A stretch of 64,000 nucleotides of DNA from Acetivibrio clariflavus DSM 19732 (lineage in GTDB: Bacteria > Bacillota > Clostridia > Acetivibrionales > Acetivibrionaceae), in contig NC_016627.1 of the NCBI RefSeq assembly GCF_000237085.1, positions 868,001 through 932,000 on the forward strand, read 5' to 3'. Below, piece after piece: positions 53,899 to 62,366 of the stretch. The notes under the pieces are model-generated. The model was not told the DNA's origin. It did not search any database and saw nothing but the letters and a program-made list of their open reading frames with translations. Position 1 is the stretch's first letter, and each line of letters opens with the position of its first letter. Both the position numbers and the translations under genes were made by a program.

Positions 53899-55242
53899 GT
53901 GAATGTTCTGGTATTAAATGGAAGTTCTAAAAGTGAATATAGTATTACATTGCATACTGCGCTATATTTGGAAAAAAAGTTTCCAGAACATAAATTTCAC
54001 TTCCTTCATGTTGGCCATTATATTAAGTCCTTTGAAAAAGATTTTTCGCCGGCTATTAATGCCATAAACGATGCTGACCTGATTATTTTTTCCTACCCTG
54101 TTTATACCTTTATTGCACCATATCAGTTGCATCGTTTTATGGAACTATTAAAGGCATCCGGCATTAATCTGTCCGATAAATTTGTTACACAGATTACTAC
54201 ATCCAAGCATTTTTACGATGTTACAGCACATAAGTATATTCAGGAGAATTGTCAGGATCTTGGAATGAAATTTATAAAAGGTTTGTCTGCTGACATGGAC
54301 GACCTCCTGACCGAAAATGGACGTAAAGAAGCAAGGGAATTTTTTCGATATGTATGTTGGTGCGTAGAACATGATATATATGAAACTCTTCCTAAGAATC
54401 CTGTTGTTTCAGCCCATCTCCCGGTTGGGACTGCTGCATCGAGTCAGGATAAAAAGAGCGGAGATGTGGTGATAGTTACCGATTGTGCTAAAAACGACAA
54501 GCAGCTCAATGACATGATTGAAAGATTCAGAGCAGTTCTAAAGATAAAAAGCCGTGTTGTCAATATTTCCGACTACCCTTTTCATGGAGGTTGCCTGGGC
54601 TGCTTTAATTGTGCGGCTACGGGAAAATGCGTTTATAAAGATGGTTTTGATGATTTCTTGCGTAACAATATTCAGACTGCTGATGCAATAGTGTATGCGT
54701 TTTCTATAAAAGATCATTCAATGGGTTCAATCTTTAAAATGTATGATGACAGGCAGTTTTGCAATGGTCACAGAACTGTAACTATGGGAAAGCCTACGGG
54801 GTACCTGATTAGTGGGAACTATCCTGCAGAGACTAATTTACAGATGATTATTGAAGGTCGAAGTGAGGTTGGAGGAAATTTCTTAGCAGGAGTTGCCTGT
54901 GATGAAATAAATCCCGATGCAGAGATAGACAGACTTGCTGAAAGACTTGATTATGCCATTACTCATAAATATATTCAGCCAAGGAATTTCTATGGTATTA
55001 GCGGAATGAAAATTTTCAGGGATCTTATCTGGCTTATGCGCGGATTGATGAAAGCCGATCATCGGTTTTATAAAGCCCATGGTTTATATGATTTTCCTCA
55101 GAAGAAAAAGGGAACGGCATTAAAAATGTATCTTGTGGGTGCTCTTATATCTTCGCCAAAATTAAAGGCTAAAATAGGGAATAAACTTTTTGAAGGTATG
55201 ATTGCACCGTATAAGAAGGTTTTAAGCAGCGACTGCGATTAA
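53899..55242 (+). CDS. Double-flavodoxin iron-sulfur flavoprotein
   Basis: A 447-residue protein with two flavodoxin/NAD(P)H-dependent FMN-reductase-like domains. Domain 1 starts MNVLVLNGSSKSEYSITLH; domain 2 begins about residue 190 (VVIVTDCAKNDKQL). Domain 2 has a cysteine motif GCLGCFNCAATGKC that resembles the 4Fe-4S site of iron-sulfur flavoproteins (ISF), though one would expect it after the flavin loop. It starts at GTG 53899 behind GGGAGGGAG. It may transfer electrons to oxygen-derived or quinone substrates. No operon partner. Confidence 0.75.
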   Translation: MNVLVLNGSSKSEYSITLHTALYLEKKFPEHKFHFLHVGHYIKSFEKDFSPAINAINDADLIIFSYPVYTFIAPYQLHRFMELLKASGINLSDKFVTQITTSKHFYDVTAHKYIQENCQDLGMKFIKGLSADMDDLLTENGRKEAREFFRYVCWCVEHDIYETLPKNPVVSAHLPVGTAASSQDKKSGDVVIVTDCAKNDKQLNDMIERFRAVLKIKSRVVNISDYPFHGGCLGCFNCAATGKCVYKDGFDDFLRNNIQTADAIVYAFSIKDHSMGSIFKMYDDRQFCNGHRTVTMGKPTGYLISGNYPAETNLQMIIEGRSEVGGNFLAGVACDEINPDAEIDRLAERLDYAITHKYIQPRNFYGISGMKIFRDLIWLMRGLMKADHRFYKAHGLYDFPQKKKGTALKMYLVGALISSPKLKAKIGNKLFEGMIAPYKKVLSSDCD

Positions 55243-55299
55243 TTTGACAGTTGTTATTGGATGTTTAAGGCAAAATATATTCGGAAAGGAAAATGGTAT

Positions 55300-56019
55300 A
55301 TGATGGAGATAATGGCTGCCGAGGCAATAAAAAGATTTAAGACAGAGATGACAAGGTTTTTGATGATGTATAAGTTTGCGTTGGATGAGATGAGTACAAA
55401 AATAGATATTCTTAAGCAGGAGTTTGAATACATTCATGATTATAATCCTATTGAACATGTGGAATCGAGAATAAAATCTCCTGAAAGCATTTTGAGAAAA
55501 CTCCGTAAGAAAGGCTTTGAATTGTCGCTGCCTTCAATAAGAGAGAATATTAACGATATAGCAGGGATTCGTATCGTTTGCTCATTCATTTCAGATATTT
55601 ATAAAATAAGTGAAATGCTTCAAAATCAGAAAGATATCAAGGTTATCCAATGCAAGGATTATATTAAGAATCCGAAACCCAACGGCTATCAAAGTTTGCA
55701 TCTTATTGTGGAAGTACCTGTTTTCATGTCGGACAGAATAGAGAATGTAAAGGTGGAAGTTCAGATTCGTACCATTGGAATGGACTTTTGGGCAAGTCTG
55801 GAACATAAAATATACTATAAATGCAATAAGGAAGTCCCTGAAAAATTAAGGGAAGAACTAAGAGATGCGGCCAATACGGTTAGACAATTGGATATGAAGA
55901 TGGAACAAATAAATAAAGAGATTAGTGAGATTAAGGATTCCAGCAGTTTGGAGGAAATTCAGGAAATTGTCATTAATAATCAGAAGTTTTATTTGCCAAA
56001 GGATTTTTTTAAGTTTTAA
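55300..56019 (+). CDS. relQ: Small alarmone synthetase, RelQ-like (p)ppGpp synthetase
   Basis: A 239-residue RelA/SpoT synthetase-domain protein without hydrolase or regulatory domains. It transfers pyrophosphate from ATP to GTP or GDP. Motifs are RIKSPESILRKLRKKG, INDIAGIRIVCSF, KPNGYQSLHLIVEVP and EVQIRTIGMDFWASLEHK. A C-terminal helix follows (LRDAANTVRQLDMKMEQINK). ATG 55300 has GGAAAGGA nine bases ahead; an upstream ATG at 55261 lacks one. An IS30 element separates it from the next terminator. Confidence 0.88.
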   Translation: MMEIMAAEAIKRFKTEMTRFLMMYKFALDEMSTKIDILKQEFEYIHDYNPIEHVESRIKSPESILRKLRKKGFELSLPSIRENINDIAGIRIVCSFISDIYKISEMLQNQKDIKVIQCKDYIKNPKPNGYQSLHLIVEVPVFMSDRIENVKVEVQIRTIGMDFWASLEHKIYYKCNKEVPEKLREELRDAANTVRQLDMKMEQINKEISEIKDSSSLEEIQEIVINNQKFYLPKDFFKF

Positions 56020-56053
56020 GTTCTGTATTTAAAGTATAAAAATAGCCCAAAAC

Positions 56054-56069
56054 CTTGGAACTTTAGGGG
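56054..56069. repeat. Left copy of long IS30 target duplication
   Basis: CTTGGAACTTTAGGGG, identical to 57288-57303 in the same orientation. Confidence 0.75.
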
Positions 56070-57287
56070 GTAAGTTGTAAAATTAATTGCCCAAACATGA
56101 TAAAAAAGAAGTGACTCAAATCAGAACCTCTGATAATGTTTTAAGTGACAAAACCAAAACATATTGGAGGGTCCGAAATGAGTCACCTTAATAATACCAC
56201 TAAACGAAGAAGTTTTAAACACCTGGATGTGAGGGAACGGTATCAAATTGAAATATTATTGAAAGAAGGTAAGAAACCAAAGGAAATAGCCAAAGTAATG
56301 GGAAGGGACAGACGGACTATAGAACGGGAAATAGCTCGTGGCAGCGTGAGGTTGCTAAACAGCGATCTGACCTATTCAGTGAAGTACTGTGCAGACGTAG
56401 GACAACGAAGATATGAAGAGGCGTCATCAAATAAAGGAGCGGGTTTAAAGATCGGGCATGACCATGAACTAGCCAATTACATAGAGAAGAGGATAAAAGA
56501 GGACAAATATTCGCCGGACGCGGTGATAGGAGAGATAAAAGCCAAAGGGTTAAGGTTCAGAGCCATGATCTGCACAAAGACGCTATACAACTACATAGAC
56601 AAAGGGATATTTGCTAATATAAGCAACAAAGACCTTCCGGTAAAGCGGAACAAGAAGAAGAGGAAATACCGAAGAGTAAGGATAGCATTAAAGAATTTGA
56701 GGGGGACAAGCATAGAAGAAAGGCCGGCACATATAGAAGAAAGAGGAGAATATGGGCATTGGGAGATGGATTGTATAGTTGGCAAAGGCGGAGAAAAGGG
56801 AGCAGCATTGTTGGTACTGACGGAACGGAGTACGAGGCAGGAGATAATACGTAAGATGCCGGATAAAAGCCAGGCATCGGTAAAGAAAGAGATAGACAAA
56901 CTGGAAAGGAAGTATGGGAAGAAGTTTACCAAACTGTTTAAAACGGTCACAGTAGATAATGGAACAGAGTTTCTGGACAGCAAAGGGCTTGAGGCATCAG
57001 TGCTTGTTCCTGGTAAGATGAGGTTAAAGATATATTATGCACATCCATACAGTTCATGGGAACGAGGGTCGAATGAAAACGCTAATAAGCTGATTCGACG
57101 ATTTATTCCTAAAGGGACGGATATAGGGAAACTAACGGAGAAAGAGATAAAAAGGATTGAGCACTGGATGAACAATTACCCAAGGAGAATATTTGGTTAT
57201 CGAACTGCGAATGAAATGGCAAAGATTGTGGTCGCTTAAAACAGGGTTCTGTAAGATTTTGTAAGGCAATTAAACTTGCAATTTAAA
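56069..57287. mobile_element. Intact IS30-family insertion sequence
   Basis: About 1.22 kb with imperfect 23-bp terminal inverted repeats (left 56069-56091, right 57265-57287; core TTAATTGCC shared) and one complete transposase. The flanking direct repeat is 15-16 bp, far longer than the 2-3 bp usual for IS30 elements, although long duplications are known for some mycoplasmal members. Confidence 0.82.
56178..57239 (+). CDS. IS30-family transposase
   Basis: A 353-residue DDE transposase. The N-terminal helix-turn-helix (FKHLDVRERYQIEILLKEGK, EIAKVMGRDRRTIEREIARG) is followed by the catalytic domain: GHWEMDCIVG with the first Asp, TVDNGTEF with the second Asp, and YYAHPYSSWERGSNENANKL with the Glu. 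ATG 56178 has GGAGGG ahead. The frame is intact, so the element may be active. Confidence 0.93.
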   Translation: MSHLNNTTKRRSFKHLDVRERYQIEILLKEGKKPKEIAKVMGRDRRTIEREIARGSVRLLNSDLTYSVKYCADVGQRRYEEASSNKGAGLKIGHDHELANYIEKRIKEDKYSPDAVIGEIKAKGLRFRAMICTKTLYNYIDKGIFANISNKDLPVKRNKKKRKYRRVRIALKNLRGTSIEERPAHIEERGEYGHWEMDCIVGKGGEKGAALLVLTERSTRQEIIRKMPDKSQASVKKEIDKLERKYGKKFTKLFKTVTVDNGTEFLDSKGLEASVLVPGKMRLKIYYAHPYSSWERGSNENANKLIRRFIPKGTDIGKLTEKEIKRIEHWMNNYPRRIFGYRTANEMAKIVVA

Positions 57288-57303
57288 CTTGGAACTTTAG
57301 GGG
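57288..57303. repeat. Right copy of long IS30 target duplication
   Basis: CTTGGAACTTTAGGGG, matching 56054-56069. Confidence 0.75.
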
Positions 57304-57356
57304 AAATTATCATTTGACAATAGGGATGAATTTTGATAAAATATTTTAATCGCGTT

Positions 57357-57395
57357 TGTTGCCACTATGGGTTCATAGTGGCAACACATTTTTAT
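57357..57395 (+). terminator. Orphan terminator downstream of the IS30 insertion
   Basis: A 13-bp perfect stem (TGTTGCCACTATG at 57357-57369, CATAGTGGCAACA at 57374-57386) with a 4-nt loop, then CATTTTTATA. It probably ended the relQ transcript before IS30 inserted. The rest of 57304-57591 shows no gene. Confidence 0.85.
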
Positions 57396-57591
57396 ATTCG
57401 TCAACACCAATTGGAAGCAAAAGAATGAAAATACTGTGTTTGAACAATATTACATAGAATGTATATTGGTCGGATAAATTTCTTATAAAACTTACTCGAT
57501 ATAAAATGCAAAAACAGAAAATGAGTAGAGTTTATCTCTTTTGCACAGTAGATGAACAATACTCCTTTTTTATGGAAAGGGCTGGTGTAAT

Positions 57592-59325
57592 ATGATTAAA
57601 GTGTTGGCACGAAGTATTCGTGAGTATAAAAGACTCTCAATTATAACTCCTATACTGATAACTTTGGAGGTAGTAATTGAGTGTATAATTCCGTTTATAA
57701 CTGCAACTCTGGTTAATGAAATTAAAGGCGGTTGCGGCTTGAATACCATAATAAAATATGGTGTTATCTTAATTATTATGGCATTTTTGTCATTGCTGTT
57801 CGGTGCTGTTGCAGGGTCAACCAGTGCCACGGCATCCAGCGGATTTGCAAAGAATTTACGAAAGGATATGTTTTATAAGATTCAGGAGTATTCCTTTGAA
57901 AACATTGATAAATTTCAGACTTCATCGTTAATTACCCGAATGACCACCGATGTATCCAATGTGCAAAATGCCTATATGATGATAATAAGAATTGCAATTC
58001 GTGCACCTTTAATGCTGATTTTTGCCTTTGTGATGGCCTTTGTAATGGGTGGACGCATGGCGTGGATTTTCCTGGTGGTTGCACCGTTTCTCGCAATTGG
58101 TCTTGGGCTTGTAATTTACAAGACACTTCCGTTGTTCAGGAAAGTTTTCAAAAAGTATGACGCATTGAACAGATCCATTCAAGAAAACATTAAAGGTATG
58201 CGTGTGGTAAAATCTTTTGTTCGTGAAGAATATGAAAAAAAGAAATTTGACAAGGCAGCAGAAGATGTATGCGCAGATTTTACAAAAGCTGAACGGATTT
58301 TGGCTCTTAATGGACCTTTGATGCAATTTTGCATGTATGTGGTTATGGTTTTTGTTCTGTCTTTCGGTTCCTATACTATTATTACCAGTCGAGGGTTGGA
58401 TTTTGACGTTGGACAGTTTTCTGCCATATTGACATATAATTTTATGATTCTCATGAGTTTGATGATGCTTTCTTTTGTATTTGTAATGATTACCATTGCC
58501 AGCGAATCGGCTAAACGTATTGTTGAAGTAATTAGTGAGGAAAGTACATTGTCAAATCCTGAAAATCCGGTTTACACGGTAAAGGACGGTTCAATTTCCT
58601 TTGAGAACGTAAGCTTTAAATATTCAAAAAAAGCAGAGAGAATGGCGTTAGAAAATATAAATTTAGAAATTAAATCAGGCGAGACCATTGGAATTATTGG
58701 TGGTACTGGCTCTTCAAAAACATCCCTTGTCCAGTTGATTCCGCGTCTGTATGATGCAACCGTCGGAGTTGTAAAAGTAGGTGGCGTGGATGTGCGAAAT
58801 TATGATCTTAAGGCTTTGCGTAATCAGGTGGCTGTAGTGCTGCAGAAAAATATTTTATTTTCCGGAACTATTAAAGAAAATCTGCGTTGGGGAAATAAAG
58901 ATGCTACCGATGAAGAGTTGATAGAAGCATGTAAATTGGCTTGTGCCGATGAGTTCATAAACCAATTTCCCAAAGGATATGACACCTATATTGAGCAGGG
59001 GGGAACCAATGTTTCCGGAGGACAGAAGCAAAGGCTTTGTATAGCAAGAGCATTGCTTAAAAAGCCTAAAATATTGATTCTGGACGATTCCACCAGTGCA
59101 GTGGATACCAGGACCGATGCTAAAATTCGTAAAGCGCTTAAGGAGTATATGCCGGAGACAACCAAGATAATTATTGCTCAGAGAACAGCTTCTGTTGAGG
59201 ATGCCGACAGGATTATAGTAATGGATGGTGGCACTATTAACGGAATAGGAACCCATGAGCAATTATTAGCTGAAAATGCAATTTACAGAGAAATATATAT
59301 TTCTCAGAATAAGGCAGGTGCTTAA
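57592..59325 (+). CDS. Heterodimeric ABC exporter subunit with degenerate ATP site
   Basis: A 577-residue half-transporter: six membrane helices (about 1-310), then one NBD. Walker A is GGTGSSKT, where the usual last glycine is serine. Walker B ends LILDDST, with Asp in place of the catalytic Glu. The switch is AQR instead of AHR, while the signature VSGGQKQRL is intact. This pattern marks the non-hydrolytic site of heterodimeric exporters such as BmrC/BmrD. ATG follows GGAAAGGGC. Its partner starts one base after its stop. Confidence 0.92.
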   Translation: MIKVLARSIREYKRLSIITPILITLEVVIECIIPFITATLVNEIKGGCGLNTIIKYGVILIIMAFLSLLFGAVAGSTSATASSGFAKNLRKDMFYKIQEYSFENIDKFQTSSLITRMTTDVSNVQNAYMMIIRIAIRAPLMLIFAFVMAFVMGGRMAWIFLVVAPFLAIGLGLVIYKTLPLFRKVFKKYDALNRSIQENIKGMRVVKSFVREEYEKKKFDKAAEDVCADFTKAERILALNGPLMQFCMYVVMVFVLSFGSYTIITSRGLDFDVGQFSAILTYNFMILMSLMMLSFVFVMITIASESAKRIVEVISEESTLSNPENPVYTVKDGSISFENVSFKYSKKAERMALENINLEIKSGETIGIIGGTGSSKTSLVQLIPRLYDATVGVVKVGGVDVRNYDLKALRNQVAVVLQKNILFSGTIKENLRWGNKDATDEELIEACKLACADEFINQFPKGYDTYIEQGGTNVSGGQKQRLCIARALLKKPKILILDDSTSAVDTRTDAKIRKALKEYMPETTKIIIAQRTASVEDADRIIVMDGGTINGIGTHEQLLAENAIYREIYISQNKAGA

Positions 59326-59326
59326 T

Positions 59327-61225
59327 GTGAAAACAAAAAGTTTTAAGAATAGAAAATCAGTCGTACTTCGTCTGCTCAAAGACATATATGAGTTTTATCC
59401 GGTAATGTTTCCGGTTTCCATTGTATGTATATTGTTCAATGCAACTATCAGTTCCATTCCTGCTGTATTTATGCAAAATGTAATTGCACTTATTGAAGAC
59501 AGCTGGCAATCCGGCGATTGGAATGCAGTTGGAGGGAAAATACTGTATTTTGTTTCTATATTGGTAGCCTTCTATATATTGTCAATTATAAGCGGTATCG
59601 CATATAATCAGATGATGGCAATTATTACCCAGGGCACATTGAAAAAATTTCGCGGTAAAATGTTTGGAAGAATGCAAACACTTCCCATTAAGTATGTGGA
59701 TACTCACAATCATGGAGATATCATGAGTTATTACACTAATGATATAGACACATTAAGACAGATGATTTCTCAGAGCTTTCCGCAACTTCTGATTTCGGGT
59801 GTTTCAGTTCTGACTGTATTTATAATAATGAACTATTTTTGTATATGGCTTACCATTGCTATTTTAATTGGAACAATTGTAATGCTTTTTGTTACAAGAA
59901 AAGTGGGTGGAGGTTCAGCCAAATACTTTATTAGACAGCAGAAGTCCCTGGGCCGACTGGAAGGATTTATTGAAGAAATGATGGTTGGCCAAAAAGTGAT
60001 AAAAGTATTCTGCCATGAAGAAGAAAGTAAGGCGGATTTTGACAAGTTTAACGAAGAGCTATTTAACGATTCAAAATTGGCCAACAGATATGCCAATATT
60101 TTAGGGCCTATCCTGAATAATATTGGAAACGTGCTGTATGTTTTCGTTGCCATTACCGGTGGTATTTTATTGGTTGCCGATGTTCCCAATTTAAGTATTT
60201 CGGGATTGGGGATGGGAATTAGCATTGTTGTTCCATTCCTTAACATGACCAAACAGTTTGTCGGCAACATTAACCAGGTGTCCCAACAGGTTAATTCTGT
60301 TGTTATGGGACTTGCCGGCGCACAGCGGATTTATGATTTAATTGATGAAGAACCGGAACAGGATAACGGGTATGTTACATTGGTAAATGTTCGTGAAGAA
60401 AACGGTCAGTTAATTGAATGCGAAGAGAGAACAGGAATTTGGGCTTGGAAGCATCCTCACAGCAGTGATGGAACTGTAACCTATACAAAGTTAACCGGTG
60501 ACGTTAGACTGCATGAGGTGGATTTTGAATATGAACCGGGCAAAACAATTTTACATGACATAAGCCTTTATGCTAAACCTGGACAAAAAGTGGCATTTGT
60601 TGGTGCAACCGGTGCCGGTAAGACTACAATAACAAACTTGCTTAATCGCTTTTATGATATTGCCGACGGTAAAATCCGTTATGACGGTATCAATATAAAC
60701 AAAATCAAAAAATCCGATCTTCGCCGTGCCATTGGGATGGTGCTTCAGGATACCAATCTTTTTACCGGTACTGTAATGGATAATATCCGCTACGGTAAGC
60801 TGGATGCTACTGATGAAGAGTGTATTGCTGCGGCGAAACTTGCAGGAGCAGATGATTTCATTCGGCGTTTGCCCGATGGCTATCATACAATGATTACCGA
60901 AAATGGGGCGAACCTGTCACAAGGGCAGAGACAGTTGATTTCCATCGCCAGAGCGGCAGTTGCTGACCCTCCGGTTATGATTTTGGATGAAGCAACATCC
61001 TCAATTGATACAAGAACTGAAGCCATTGTGCAGCGAGGTATGGATGCTTTGATGGAGGGCAGGACAGTATTTGTAATTGCTCACCGTCTGTCTACCGTTA
61101 AAAATGCTGATGTTATCATAGTTTTAGACCATGGAAGAATTATTGAACGAGGCAATCATGAAGAGCTGATTGCCAAGAAAGGTGTATATTATCAATTATA
61201 CACAGGTGCTTTTGAACTGGAATAA
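59327..61225 (+). CDS. Heterodimeric ABC exporter subunit with consensus ATP site
   Basis: A 632-residue half-transporter with six membrane helices (about 30-330), an extra polar insert near 350-390, and an NBD. Walker A GATGAGKTT, Walker B MILDEATSSID with catalytic Glu and switch AHRLS are canonical. The signature is LSQGQ rather than LSGGQ, as expected for the partner of a degenerate site. It starts at GTG 59327 behind AAGGCAGGTG, one base after the partner stop. Probably exports drugs or lipids; substrate unknown. Confidence 0.92.
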   Translation: MKTKSFKNRKSVVLRLLKDIYEFYPVMFPVSIVCILFNATISSIPAVFMQNVIALIEDSWQSGDWNAVGGKILYFVSILVAFYILSIISGIAYNQMMAIITQGTLKKFRGKMFGRMQTLPIKYVDTHNHGDIMSYYTNDIDTLRQMISQSFPQLLISGVSVLTVFIIMNYFCIWLTIAILIGTIVMLFVTRKVGGGSAKYFIRQQKSLGRLEGFIEEMMVGQKVIKVFCHEEESKADFDKFNEELFNDSKLANRYANILGPILNNIGNVLYVFVAITGGILLVADVPNLSISGLGMGISIVVPFLNMTKQFVGNINQVSQQVNSVVMGLAGAQRIYDLIDEEPEQDNGYVTLVNVREENGQLIECEERTGIWAWKHPHSSDGTVTYTKLTGDVRLHEVDFEYEPGKTILHDISLYAKPGQKVAFVGATGAGKTTITNLLNRFYDIADGKIRYDGININKIKKSDLRRAIGMVLQDTNLFTGTVMDNIRYGKLDATDEECIAAAKLAGADDFIRRLPDGYHTMITENGANLSQGQRQLISIARAAVADPPVMILDEATSSIDTRTEAIVQRGMDALMEGRTVFVIAHRLSTVKNADVIIVLDHGRIIERGNHEELIAKKGVYYQLYTGAFELE

Positions 61226-61265
61226 AATTGGATGTTTTATGTTTTAATATAATGTCGGTATTCAA

Positions 61266-61303
61266 AGAGTGCAGCAGTAAGTAAAAAATGCTGCACTCTA
61301 TTA
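61266..61303 (+). terminator. Terminator after the exporter genes
   Basis: AGAGTGCAGCA (61266-61276) pairs perfectly with TGCTGCACTCT (61289-61299), followed by ATTACATT. Confidence 0.8.
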
Positions 61304-61411
61304 CATTACGGTATTCTGGTGGATTAAAATATACTTGTCAAAGTTATTGAGCAAATTACGTATATTCGGATACTCAATTGCTTTTTTATTTTTCGGTTTT
61401 AATTTATGAGT

Positions 61412-62135
61412 TTATTTGTGAAGTGCCGCATCTATCAAACCGTAAGTTACGTTTGATATACCGAATGGGCTATTGTTACTTATTGCTATTCTAAGTATCT
61501 CAACTCCTGAAATGTCTACGTCAAAATCAATGGGAGGAACTCCTCCTGTCAATTCGGGAGATGTGTATAAAAGTTTACCGTCGCCATACAATTTTAAAGT
61601 GGCTTTATATGCAGTGTCTTTTGAGTCAAAGGAAAGAGCGAATTTACCGTTGATTTTGCTATATTTTTTATTTATAACATAGTCTGTATATATCCAGCCA
61701 TAATATATCTCATATTTTATTGCTTTAGAACAAATATTGCCTGAGGAATCCTTAAAGTTGTTATTTTCAAGTCTAAAACATTTATTTACAGTAGTATCGG
61801 ATAGCAGATTGTAATATGCTAAATCATTAAGCCATACCATATTTTCATTATCTGTTATATGTACACTCTTTGTTGCCTCATCCCAGGTTACTTCCTTGCC
61901 AAGAGCTTCGGCAACTGTTCTTACAGGGAGATATGTAGTTCCATCGTAAATAAAGGGTTCCACAGTTTTTCCATTTCCGTCTTTAAGGTCTATCGGCAAG
62001 TCATTTATAAATATTTTTATATTATCGTAATATACATCGATGTTTTTTTTAACTGATTCAGCATAGGAAGTGGAAAAAAGTAGGCACAGAGAAATTAAAA
62101 AAAACACTTATCTTCTTAAAAATTTTCTTTGCCAT
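61412..62135 (-). pseudogene. Exported protein with copper-amine-oxidase N-terminal-like domain, frameshifted in its signal peptide
   Basis: The main frame (61412-62107) encodes VYYDNIKIFINDLPIDLKDG, then TTYLPVRTVAEALGKEVTWD, the stalk-type domain (PF07833) common on clostridial surface proteins, followed by a beta-rich region ending YGLIDAALHK. The ribosome site AGGAGG and an ATG lie at 62135 in another frame: MAKKIFKKISV then a run of eight A (plus strand 62097-62104). With seven A the frames would join into a normal signal peptide ending STSYA. As written, translation from ATG stops after about 26 residues. This could be phase variation, slippage or a base-count error. Confidence 0.72.
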
Positions 62136-62283
62136 TGCAGAATTCCTCCTGAAAATATAAATTGACTCAGTTGTAAATATATTTTTTTAATTTAAATGTG
62201 TTACAACTCATTTGGTAATTTTTTAAATTTTTGTATTAAATAATAAAACTAATAAAACTAATAGGAATAATAATAAATTACTA

Positions 62284-62313
62284 TTGACTTAAAAAATAAG
62301 TATAAGGTATAAT
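62284..62313 (+). promoter_or_regulatory. Candidate cooS promoter
   Basis: TTGACT (62284-62289), an 18-nt spacer and a perfect TATAAT (62308-62313). The start codon lies about 50 nt downstream. Confidence 0.65.
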
Positions 62314-62366
62314 CAAAAACACGACTTAATATATAGGATTGATGTGGTTTAAAATGGGGGATTAAT

